From the NCBI GenBank assembly GCA_009702955.1, contig WLHA01000105.1:1-5579 (forward strand): DNA of 5,579 nucleotides. Reading direction: 5' to 3'. The translations under genes and the position numbers were made by a program. The notes below the pieces were generated by a model. That model was not told where the DNA came from. It worked only from the letters and a program-made list of their open reading frames with translations, and ran no database searches. This document shows, piece after piece, positions 1 to 4,833 of the stretch; within the stretch, counting starts at the first letter, position 1; each line of letters starts with the position of its first letter. The stretch comes from Actinomycetota bacterium. Its GTDB lineage: Bacteria > Actinomycetota > Acidimicrobiia > IMCC26256.

Positions 1-658
1 AGAGCGCTGTCATGGATAGAACCGCACCTACTGGATCGAGCCTAGGAGCGCTTGGGTCCTTGGAGGTTGGGATCAAGAAGACCCCAGCGATAAGCCCAAT
101 AGTCACAATCGGGATGTTTACGTAGAAGACCGACTGCCACGAGTAGTGCTGAAGAAGCATTCCCCCGACTAGCGGCCCGAGTGCGCCACCGATCCCGGCT
201 GTACCAGCCCAGATGCCGATTGCTTTGCCTCGCTCGTGGCCTGGGAAGACATTCGTGATGATCGAGAGAGTGGCAGGCATGATCGCTGCGCCACCAATCC
301 CCATGAAAGCACGAATTCCAATCAACCCATTCGCTGTGGCAACAAAGGTCGCACCGAGCGAGCCGAGACCAAAGAGGATGAGTCCAATCTGCAGCGCACC
401 ACGCCTACCAAATCGATCACCAAGCGAGCCTGCGGTGAGAAGCAAGCCGGCAAAGACGAGAGTGTACGAATCGATGATCCACTGAATCTGGCTCTGGGTT
501 ACCCCAAGGTCGCGAACGATTGTTGGGATGGCAACATTGAGAATCGAGTTGTCGAGCACGATTACAAGCAAGCTGAAGCAGAGAACAGCAAGGATCAACC
601 AACGCCTCGAATAGGCATGCTCTTGTACTCGCGCTGCTCGCGTCTGTCTGGCGTTCAT
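1..658 (-). CDS. MFS drug exporter, DHA2 (EmrB/QacA-like) family, N-terminal part, 3' end outside window
   Basis: Reading the minus strand from ATG at 658 gives 219 codons with no stop before the window edge, so this is the N-terminal portion of a larger protein (family members are usually about 450-550 residues with 14 membrane helices). A basic N-terminus (residues 1-19) leads into the first helix. Visible family signatures are LDNSILNVAIP (35-45, the DHA2 motif D1 at the end of helix 1), GSLGDRFGRRG (78-88, MFS motif A in the helix 2-3 loop) and GIGGALGPLVGG (155-166, motif C, typical of antiporters). These proteins export drugs or other small compounds by proton antiport across the cytoplasmic membrane; the substrate cannot be told here. 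A GGGAG ribosome site lies 6 nt before the ATG. The gene follows dapA on the same strand after 75 nt; co-transcription is possible but functionally unexplained. Confidence 0.93.
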   Translation of the reverse strand, partial: MNARQTRAARVQEHAYSRRWLILAVLCFSLLVIVLDNSILNVAIPTIVRDLGVTQSQIQWIIDSYTLVFAGLLLTAGSLGDRFGRRGALQIGLILFGLGSLGATFVATANGLIGIRAFMGIGGAAIMPATLSIITNVFPGHERGKAIGIWAGTAGIGGALGPLVGGMLLQHYSWQSVFYVNIPIVTIGLIAGVFLIPTSKDPSAPRLDPVGAVLSMTAL

Positions 659-664
659 TTATTG

Positions 665-669
665 CTCCC
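665..669 (-). promoter_or_regulatory. Shine-Dalgarno site of the MFS exporter
   Basis: On the minus strand GGGAG stands 6 nt before ATG 658. It fixes the start of the exporter and contrasts with the leaderless-looking starts of dapA, the TauE/SafE gene, the lipid kinase and the phosphodiesterase. A run of seven G (670-676 on the plus strand) lies just upstream. Confidence 0.7.
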
Positions 670-733
670 GGGGGGGAAATGGGTTTGGCACTTCGTTGAA
701 GAGTTCGTGTCTAGATGAATTTCGAATTGCTAA

Positions 734-1630
734 TTAGCTAGCAGCCTTAATTGCACTAAGTGCCCGGGCAACCGCCTCGGGGCTTGCGTCAGTCATCGGC
801 ATACGAACATTGACTGTTGGGATTCGCCCTTGTGCGTGTAGCACTCCCTTAAATATTGCTGGGTTTGGCTCTGCAAAACAGGCTGTAATTACAGGCAATA
901 ATGCTTCATGGTGGGCGCGTCCCTCAGCGACGCGGCCCGCAAGACCATCATTAATCATTGCAACAAAGCGCTCGGTAAGAACATGCCCAGATGCAGTAAT
1001 TGCACCCTTGCCACCGAGGAGCATTGTTGGGAAGAGGTAAGGGTCTTCGCCACCTAGAACGGAGAAACCCTTAGGCGCCTCGCTCAAGATCCGCAGCGTG
1101 TCCGCATCGAGAGAGCCCACTGCCTGCTTGATGCCTGCAATGTTGGAGTGTTCGGCGAGTGCGAGAACCGCGTCTGCACCGAGGCCACGCCCTGTTCGAT
1201 ATGGAATGTTGTAGATGATCACCGGAACAGGGCTCGCATCTGCAACGGCGCGCATGTGCGCAATAATTCCGGCCTCGGATGGGCGAACGTAATAAGGGGT
1301 AACAACAAGAACAGCGGCTAGCGCATCGGTGCCACTAAGCGCCTCGGCCTTAGCGATTGTGGTGCGAGTGTTGTTCGTACCGATACCAACCGTGAGCGGT
1401 GCGCCATGCTCGGCACATACCTGTGCACAAATATCAATCACTGCCTGCTGCTCTGATGCATCTAGAGCGCTGGCCTCGCCTGTGGTGCCAAGGGCCACAA
1501 TCCCGGCTGCACCAGCATTTAGATACTCGTGCCCAAGCGACCCAACAGCCTCAATCGCTACCGATCCATCGGCGGCGAACGGGGTTATTAGCGGTACATG
1601 AACACCGCGGAGGTCAAGGTCACTAGGCAC
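734..1630 (-). CDS. dapA: 4-hydroxy-tetrahydrodipicolinate synthase (DapA)
   Basis: DapA condenses pyruvate with L-aspartate semialdehyde through a lysine Schiff base, the first committed step to diaminopimelate and lysine; it is a cytoplasmic TIM-barrel enzyme. With GTG 1630 as start the protein has 298 residues, the usual length. Seen: LITPF (14-18), GTTGE (48-52, the Thr pair that holds pyruvate), TPYY (111-114), YNIPYRTG (140-147, catalytic Tyr140 and substrate carboxylate Arg145), GIK (166-168, Schiff-base Lys168) and EPNPAIFKG (254-262, the C-terminal NPxxxK signature). The frame stays open to 1849, but those 73 extra residues are low-complexity, overlap the divergent permease gene and precede the conserved fold. 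GTG 1630 also has a TACGGT -10 box exactly 6 nt upstream, so the mRNA is probably leaderless. KDG aldolase or N-acetylneuraminate lyase relatives are less likely given the Arg145 context. Confidence 0.95.
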   Translation of the reverse strand: MPSDLDLRGVHVPLITPFAADGSVAIEAVGSLGHEYLNAGAAGIVALGTTGEASALDASEQQAVIDICAQVCAEHGAPLTVGIGTNNTRTTIAKAEALSGTDALAAVLVVTPYYVRPSEAGIIAHMRAVADASPVPVIIYNIPYRTGRGLGADAVLALAEHSNIAGIKQAVGSLDADTLRILSEAPKGFSVLGGEDPYLFPTMLLGGKGAITASGHVLTERFVAMINDGLAGRVAEGRAHHEALLPVITACFAEPNPAIFKGVLHAQGRIPTVNVRMPMTDASPEAVARALSAIKAAS

Positions 1631-1636
1631 CCCCTC

Positions 1637-1642
1637 ACCGTA
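1637..1642 (-). promoter_or_regulatory. -10 box of dapA, leaderless start
   Basis: Read on the minus strand, TACGGT is followed by 6 nt (GAGGGG) and then GTG 1630. This matches the TANNNT-N6/7-RTG layout of actinobacterial leaderless genes. GAGGGG directly abuts the GTG, too close to work as a Shine-Dalgarno site. No convincing -35 hexamer is visible; its expected place overlaps the -10 box of the divergent permease gene. Confidence 0.6.
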
Positions 1643-1660
1643 GCGCCCGAACCCCACGGC

Positions 1661-1666
1661 TAGCCT
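1661..1666 (+). promoter_or_regulatory. -10 box of the TauE/SafE gene, leaderless start
   Basis: TAGCCT is followed by 7 nt and then GTG 1674, so transcription would begin at or next to the start codon. It lies inside a GGCTAGCC palindrome (1658-1665). The expected -35 position (about 1638-1643) carries no TTGACA-like sequence and overlaps the dapA -10 box on the other strand. Confidence 0.6.
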
Positions 1667-1673
1667 GCTCGCC

Positions 1674-2462
1674 GTGTCCGACGCGCTGATAATTCTCCTT
1701 GGAATCGGGATTGGTTTCGCAACAGGAGTCCTATCTGGCCTATTTGGGGTCGGTGGGGCTGTGATCTCCACCCCTGCCATTCGGGCCCTCGGCGCCACAC
1801 CGATTGAGGCCGTTGGCTCGACCCTCCCCTCGATCATCCCCTCCGCCATCAGTGGCGCCCTGCGATACCACCGTGATGGCTATGTACACCTCGACTCCGT
1901 GGCTTGGGTCGCCCTCCCTGGAGTCGCAGCAGCGATCAGTGGGGCGTTGATCTCAGACCATGTACCCGGAGGCGGGCATGTGTTGATGCTCGCAACCTCA
2001 TTGCTTGTTGCGTATACCGCATTTAGAACAGCGCGCGGCTCGGACGCAACACGCGACGTTGAGGCCCATGACGAGCGGCGCGACTCTTGGTGGCGCCTTG
2101 CGACAATTGGCCTCAGTGCTGGCCTGCTCTCCGGACTCCTCGGAATCGGCGGTGGACTCCTAATGGTTCCACTCTTCGTTGGATGGCTACACATGCCAAT
2201 CAAGAACGCCATCGGCACCTCGCTCGCCTGCGTCGCCATCCTGGCCGTCCCAAGTTTCATTACTCACCAATTTCTTGGGCATATCAACTGGCTCTATGCG
2301 GGCCCGTTATGTATCGCAGTAATTCCTGGGGCTCGAGTCGGAGCGCACCTTGCCATTACAAGCGCCGAGCATGTGCTCCGCAAGGTTGTCGGGATTGGCC
2401 TCGGGGTTATCTCAATTATCTACGCAACAGGCGAGATCGTCGCACTGCTACGCGGTAACTAA
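1674..2462 (+). CDS. TauE/SafE-family membrane permease (DUF81)
   Basis: A 262-residue polytopic membrane protein of the TauE/SafE family, whose studied members are proposed exporters of sulfite, sulfoacetate or related organosulfur anions; the substrate here is unknown. The sequence shows the family's internal duplication: a glycine-rich first-helix motif, GVLSGLFGVGGAVISTP (18-34), recurs as GLLSGLLGIGGGLLMVP (150-166), each followed by a conserved segment (AVGSTLPSIIPSAISG 46-61; AIGTSLACVAILAVPS 179-194). A charged cytoplasmic-type linker (about 120-141) separates the halves. About 7-8 hydrophobic segments are seen, and the length is typical. Start GTG 1674 is chosen because a TAGCCT -10 box lies 7 nt upstream and the first helix begins at once. 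It is divergent from dapA, with 43 bp between the two start codons, and 57 bp upstream of the lipid kinase. Confidence 0.9.
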   Translation: MSDALIILLGIGIGFATGVLSGLFGVGGAVISTPAIRALGATPIEAVGSTLPSIIPSAISGALRYHRDGYVHLDSVAWVALPGVAAAISGALISDHVPGGGHVLMLATSLLVAYTAFRTARGSDATRDVEAHDERRDSWWRLATIGLSAGLLSGLLGIGGGLLMVPLFVGWLHMPIKNAIGTSLACVAILAVPSFITHQFLGHINWLYAGPLCIAVIPGARVGAHLAITSAEHVLRKVVGIGLGVISIIYATGEIVALLRGN

Positions 2463-2470
2463 ACCAAGCG

Positions 2471-2500
2471 CTTGATCTAACTTGATCCAAATCGATCCAC
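2471..2500 (+). repeat. Three tandem 10-bp repeats upstream of the lipid kinase
   Basis: Three consecutive decamers read CTTGATCTAA, CTTGATCCAA and ATCGATCCAC, repeating the core TTGATC/TCGATC at exactly one helical turn. A 10-bp palindrome CAAGCGCTTG (2465-2474) overlaps the first unit. The array lies between the permease stop and the kinase -10 box; the second TTGATC (2482-2487) could serve as a -35 element, 19 nt from TAACCT. Equal spacing on one DNA face suggests a regulator site, but no binding protein is known. Confidence 0.5.
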
Positions 2501-2506
2501 GCACGG

Positions 2507-2512
2507 TAACCT
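2507..2512 (+). promoter_or_regulatory. -10 box of the lipid kinase, leaderless start
   Basis: TAACCT is followed by 7 nt (CACCGAG) and then GTG 2520, the same geometry as the permease promoter. A dyad CTCACC-GA-GGTGAG (2511-2524) spans the predicted transcription and translation start and could be an operator. A possible -35 TTGATC at 2482-2487 has a long 19-nt spacer. Confidence 0.6.
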
Positions 2513-2519
2513 CACCGAG

Positions 2520-3440
2520 GTGAGAATCCTCCTGATCGTCAACACTGCAGCCTCTTCGTTCTCGGCGCGAAAACGTGTTGTGATCCAGAAGGCACTCAGC
2601 TCCGACCATGAGGTTGAGGTAGTGGAGACAGTTCGAGGCGGGCACGCTCAACGGCTAGCGCACACCGCTGCTGTCGACGGAGTGGACGTGGTCGCAGTAC
2701 TTGGAGGCGACGGCACTCTCAACGAGGCCGCTAACGGATTGGTCAATACCGATACTGCACTCGCTCCACTTCCGGGTGGCTCTACAAATGTCTATGCCCG
2801 AACCATCGGCGTCGCCAATGATGCAGTTGAGGCAACGGGGCAGTTACTCGCATCCCTAGAACGCGAGTCCTTTAGGCGCGTTGGCCTCGGCTGTGTTGAG
2901 GATCGCTACTTCCTATTTCACTGCGGTGTGGGCTTCGATGCCGCTGTCGTCGAGAAGGTAGAGGCGCGCCGAGGCATCAAGAAGATCGCGCCGCATCCGT
3001 TCTTCGCCATGAATGCTTTCGATGCATGGTTGCGCACCTATGACCATAAGAAATCGCGCTTTACAGTTGAGTTAGATGACGGCACCAAGATTGACGGTGG
3101 CACTATGGCGATCGCAGCTGTTAGTACGCCATACACATTCGTCGGCAAGCGACCAATCATCGTGACCCCAAATGCGAGCCTTGATCGCGGCTTCTCGCTA
3201 GCGGTTGTGCAGGCTCATCGCGCACTACCAATGATTGGTCTCGTTAGCAGGGCCATTATCGGGCAACATGGCCTCGGCCGCACGCACGCTGCAGTGGTAA
3301 AAGACGACCTCGCCGGATTCACGATTGAGGCCGAGATCCCTGTCCCCTATCAGGCCGATGGCGAGTTCTTAGGAGAGTCCACAAAACTACGTTTTACCCA
3401 TCATGCGAAGGCTCTAAACATCGTGATGCCTACGTCGTAG
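2520..3440 (+). CDS. YegS/LCB5-type lipid kinase (diacylglycerol kinase family)
   Basis: A 306-residue cytoplasmic or membrane-peripheral enzyme that should phosphorylate the hydroxyl of a lipid such as diacylglycerol, using ATP, returning it to phosphatidate. The N-terminal Rossmann-like strand RILLIVN (2-8) opens the DAGK catalytic domain. The nucleotide loop VLGGDGTLNEAANGL (60-74, core GGDGT at 62-66) and the second glycine motif LPGGSTNVYAR (84-94, where most relatives have GT.N) are clear. GVGFDAAVV (136-144) and QADGEFLG (278-285, the conserved DGE) mark the C-terminal beta-sandwich domain. The length fits soluble family members. Start GTG 2520 follows a TAACCT box by 7 nt and leaves little room for a longer frame. 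The stop is 13 nt before palindromic repeat copy A, which may terminate this transcript. Sphingosine-kinase-like or other lipid substrates cannot be excluded. Confidence 0.93.
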   Translation: MRILLIVNTAASSFSARKRVVIQKALSSDHEVEVVETVRGGHAQRLAHTAAVDGVDVVAVLGGDGTLNEAANGLVNTDTALAPLPGGSTNVYARTIGVANDAVEATGQLLASLERESFRRVGLGCVEDRYFLFHCGVGFDAAVVEKVEARRGIKKIAPHPFFAMNAFDAWLRTYDHKKSRFTVELDDGTKIDGGTMAIAAVSTPYTFVGKRPIIVTPNASLDRGFSLAVVQAHRALPMIGLVSRAIIGQHGLGRTHAAVVKDDLAGFTIEAEIPVPYQADGEFLGESTKLRFTHHAKALNIVMPTS

Positions 3441-3453
3441 ATGCCCATTCTCT

Positions 3454-3505
3454 CGAACTTCGGGTAGTTAATGCCGCTATAGCGACATCAGATACCCGAA
3501 GTTCG
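3454..3505. repeat. 52-bp palindromic element, copy A; possible bidirectional terminator
   Basis: Outer arms of 13 bp (3454-3466 CGAACTTCGGGTA; 3493-3505 TACCCGAAGTTCG) enclose a centred perfect palindrome CGCTATAGCG (3475-3484). Additional pairs between arms and centre make it a nearly continuous hairpin. It fills the gap between two convergent genes, 13 nt after the kinase stop and 8 nt after the phosphodiesterase stop. On the plus strand it is followed by GTGGTTTCTT, a weak T-rich tail, so termination is plausible. A second copy at 4289-4340 is not in a terminator position. Confidence 0.8.
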
Positions 3506-3513
3506 GTGGTTTC

Positions 3514-4242
3514 TTAGAGCCAGGCGCGCAAGATCGCTGGCGTATCGGTAATTACACAGTCGACACCTGCAGCGATTAACGCCGCTAGGACTGGCTCATC
3601 ATTAACCGTCCATACGTTTACCTTGAGCCCGCGAGCATGACAGTCGTAAACAAACGCTGAACCCTCATCACCCCCGAGTGAGACCCAGTGAGGATGAATT
3701 GCAGAGTGACCACCAGAGGTTGCAGAGTCGAGTGCCTCAGCGTTTGGCATGTTGGGGGCATAGAGAAACCCCGTTGGAATCGCGCCATCAATTTCGCGGA
3801 CTCTTGCAATCGCGTCGAGAGAGAACGAAGAGATGACAACATCGTCTCTCCTTCCACGCTCCTGGAGTACCGCAACCACAAGATCCGCAGTGCGCTGCGT
3901 TGAGTCATAGCCAGCGTCGCCCTCAGAGTTTTTTATCTCGATATTTACGAGAGTTCCATCACAAACATCGAGCACCTGCTCAAGAGTTGGGATGCCAGGA
4001 ACTGCCGCATTGATAACACTCCACGTTGTATCGCGAATTACGCCAACGTTCTCGATCTCTGGATCATGGACAACTACAAGTACCCCGTCTGTTGTTGAGT
4101 GCACATCGAGCTCTACGCCGTCAGCGCCCTCCTCGAGTGCTGCGCCAAACGCGGCGAGCGTATTCTCAGGTGCTGCCTTTGGTGCTCCTCGATGGCCAAG
4201 GATCAACGGAGTTCGGGGGGCATCGCTCGAGTCAGGGTTCAT
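3514..4242 (-). CDS. Glycerophosphodiester phosphodiesterase (GDPD family)
   Basis: A 242-residue TIM-barrel phosphodiesterase that hydrolyses glycerophosphodiesters (deacylated phospholipids) to glycerol-3-phosphate and an alcohol, needing a divalent metal. The full family pattern is visible: GHRGAPKAAPENT (16-28, His17, Arg18, Glu26), VELDVHSTTDG (43-53, metal ligands Glu44 and Asp46), VVHD (57-60, catalytic His59), IEIKN (101-105, Glu102 and Lys104), WTVND (211-215) and VITDTP (230-235). No signal peptide is seen, so it should be cytoplasmic. The frame could start at ATG 4269, nine codons earlier, but ATG 4242 has a TACGCT -10 box 7 nt upstream, matching the other leaderless genes here, and is preferred. 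It converges with the lipid kinase, another phospholipid-turnover enzyme, and is bracketed by the two palindromic repeats. Confidence 0.94.
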   Translation of the reverse strand: MNPDSSDAPRTPLILGHRGAPKAAPENTLAAFGAALEEGADGVELDVHSTTDGVLVVVHDPEIENVGVIRDTTWSVINAAVPGIPTLEQVLDVCDGTLVNIEIKNSEGDAGYDSTQRTADLVVAVLQERGRRDDVVISSFSLDAIARVREIDGAIPTGFLYAPNMPNAEALDSATSGGHSAIHPHWVSLGGDEGSAFVYDCHARGLKVNVWTVNDEPVLAALIAAGVDCVITDTPAILRAWL

Positions 4243-4249
4243 CGCAGTG

Positions 4250-4255
4250 AGCGTA
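4250..4255 (-). promoter_or_regulatory. -10 box of the GDPD gene, leaderless start
   Basis: On the minus strand TACGCT-CACTGCG-ATG puts a TANNNT box 7 nt before ATG 4242, almost the same string as TAACCT-CACCGAG-GTG before the lipid kinase. The box lies inside the longer frame from ATG 4269, arguing that the longer start is not used. No -35 hexamer was recognised. Confidence 0.55.
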
Positions 4256-4288
4256 GGCAAAGATTCCATACCTGGGCCCTAAATCTCT

Positions 4289-4340
4289 CCAACTTCGGGT
4301 AGTTGTTGTCGCTATAGCGACGCTGAGCGCCCGAAGTTGG
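4289..4340. repeat. 52-bp palindromic element, copy B
   Basis: It has the same length and design as copy A. Outer arms of 11 bp (4289-4299 CCAACTTCGGG; 4330-4340 CCCGAAGTTGG) surround a centred palindrome, here extended to GTCGCTATAGCGAC (4308-4321). The two copies match at 39 of 52 positions by hand alignment, with differences confined to the spacers and one arm pair (second/penultimate base G-C in A, C-G in B). This copy lies between divergent genes, about 46 nt upstream of the GDPD start and 37 nt before the whiB -35 box, with no T-tract, so a terminator role is unlikely. Confidence 0.85.
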
Positions 4341-4347
4341 GGTGAAT

Positions 4348-4371
4348 ATGCTCCGAAAAATGCTCCAAAAA
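4348..4371 (+). repeat. Tandem 12-bp direct repeat upstream of the whiB -35 box
   Basis: ATGCTCCGAAAA is followed directly by ATGCTCCAAAAA (11 of 12 identical). The pair ends 6 nt before the predicted whiB -35 hexamer, where an activator site or A-tract UP-like element would sit. The function is inferred from position only. Confidence 0.5.
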
Positions 4372-4377
4372 AATCCC

Positions 4378-4406
4378 TTGCTAATGGAAGCAGTGACCTC
4401 TATTCT
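4378..4406 (+). promoter_or_regulatory. Predicted whiB promoter (-35 and -10)
   Basis: TTGCTA (4378-4383) and TATTCT (4401-4406) are separated by exactly 17 bp, the best vegetative-type promoter in the window. Transcription would start near 4412-4414, leaving a leader of about 105 nt before the whiB GTG, unlike the leaderless genes nearby. Confidence 0.55.
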
Positions 4407-4412
4407 TCTCAC

Positions 4413-4517
4413 CAGCCCCGAGAGGCAACTCAGGGGACCACCGCTCCATTGGCCACTTGCCTAACACTGGCAACACGGCTCACATGGAGAACAACACTTA
4501 AAAAGACTGGAACATCT
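4413..4517 (+). promoter_or_regulatory. Predicted whiB 5' leader with two hairpins and a five-codon ORF
   Basis: Close to the predicted 5' end CCCCGAG (4416-4422) can pair with CTC-A-GGGG (4429-4436, one bulged A) over a 6-nt loop. A second stem pairs TTGCC (4457-4461) with GGCAA (4469-4473). A tiny ORF, MENNT-stop, occupies 4484-4501, ending 16 nt before the whiB GTG, but has no ribosome site. Leader control is known for whiB7; whether this leader regulates anything is inference. Confidence 0.35.
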
Positions 4518-4805
4518 GTGACTTTGACTTGGATCCGCACACACGACTGGGACGCTGCCGATTGGCGTACTGAGGCCATCTGCCGCAACTCAAACCCTGA
4601 GTTGTTCTTCCCAATAGGTGCAACCGGATCCGCTGCGGACCAGATTGAGGCCGCTAAAGAAATCTGCGGAATCTGCCCCGCTGCTACCCCTTGCCTTGAG
4701 TTCGCAATGGCTACAAATCAAGAGAACGGTGTCTGGGGTGGGCGCACTGAAGAAGAGCGACGTATGCTGCGACGCGATTCTGCAGTGAGCATCGCATTCG
4801 CGTAG
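4518..4805 (+). CDS. whiB: WhiB-family iron-sulfur transcriptional regulator
   Basis: A small [4Fe-4S] protein that binds the sigma-A region 4 and acts as a redox- or NO-sensitive regulator in the cytoplasm. From GTG 4518 the product has 95 residues, close to WhiB1/WhiB2 length. It shows DWRTEAICRNSNPELFFP with Cys22, then ICGIC (Cys50, Cys53) and Cys59, giving the complete C-X27-C-X2-C-X5-C cluster set. The turn motif GVWGG (71-75) and the basic EEERRMLRR stretch (78-86) follow. The ELFFPIG..G segment resembles WhiB1-like proteins; no AT-hook of the WhiB7 kind is present. The frame extends upstream to TTG 4449, but that adds 23 unconserved residues. GTG 4518 has only a weak GGA ribosome site 6 nt away. 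A CorA-like gene begins 28 nt downstream and may be co-transcribed. Confidence 0.92.
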   Translation: MTLTWIRTHDWDAADWRTEAICRNSNPELFFPIGATGSAADQIEAAKEICGICPAATPCLEFAMATNQENGVWGGRTEEERRMLRRDSAVSIAFA

Positions 4806-4824
4806 ATCCTGCACCGGGGTAAGC

Positions 4825-4828
4825 GGAG
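4825..4828 (+). promoter_or_regulatory. Shine-Dalgarno site for the CorA-like gene
   Basis: GGAG lies 5 nt before TTG 4834, in the 28-nt gap after the whiB stop. It is the reason for choosing this rare start; no in-frame ATG or GTG occurs between the whiB stop and 4834. Confidence 0.45.
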
Positions 4829-4833
4829 CGATC

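Noticed and set aside
236..718. 160-codon plus-strand frame across the MFS exporter
   Set aside because: Its translation is highly polar and matches nothing recognisable. The minus strand encodes a clear MFS protein with motifs A, C and D1, so this is an antisense shadow.
729..738. Palindrome GCTAATTAGC at the dapA stop codon as a terminator
   Set aside because: Ten AT-rich base pairs with no loop or T-run would not make a stable terminator, and it overlaps the last codons. No clear terminator or separate MFS promoter was found in 659-733.
1631..1849. N-terminal extension of DapA to ATG 1849
   Set aside because: The 73 added residues are proline/arginine-rich with no family match, overlap the permease gene on the other strand, and lie upstream of the conserved start of the DapA fold and of a -10 box for GTG 1630.
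4243..4269. Longer GDPD start at ATG 4269
   Set aside because: It adds nine unconserved residues and would contain the TACGCT box that fits ATG 4242 as a leaderless start. It cannot be excluded entirely, since a GGAGAG sequence lies further upstream but too far away (about 14 nt) to be a good ribosome site.
3454..4340. The two 52-bp elements as CRISPR repeats or transposon terminal repeats
   Set aside because: There are only two copies 835 bp apart with a housekeeping-type gene between them, no spacers, no transposase and no visible target-site duplication.
4449..4517. WhiB start at TTG 4449
   Set aside because: It would add 23 residues absent from the family and use a rare start with no ribosome site; GTG 4518 gives the usual WhiB length.
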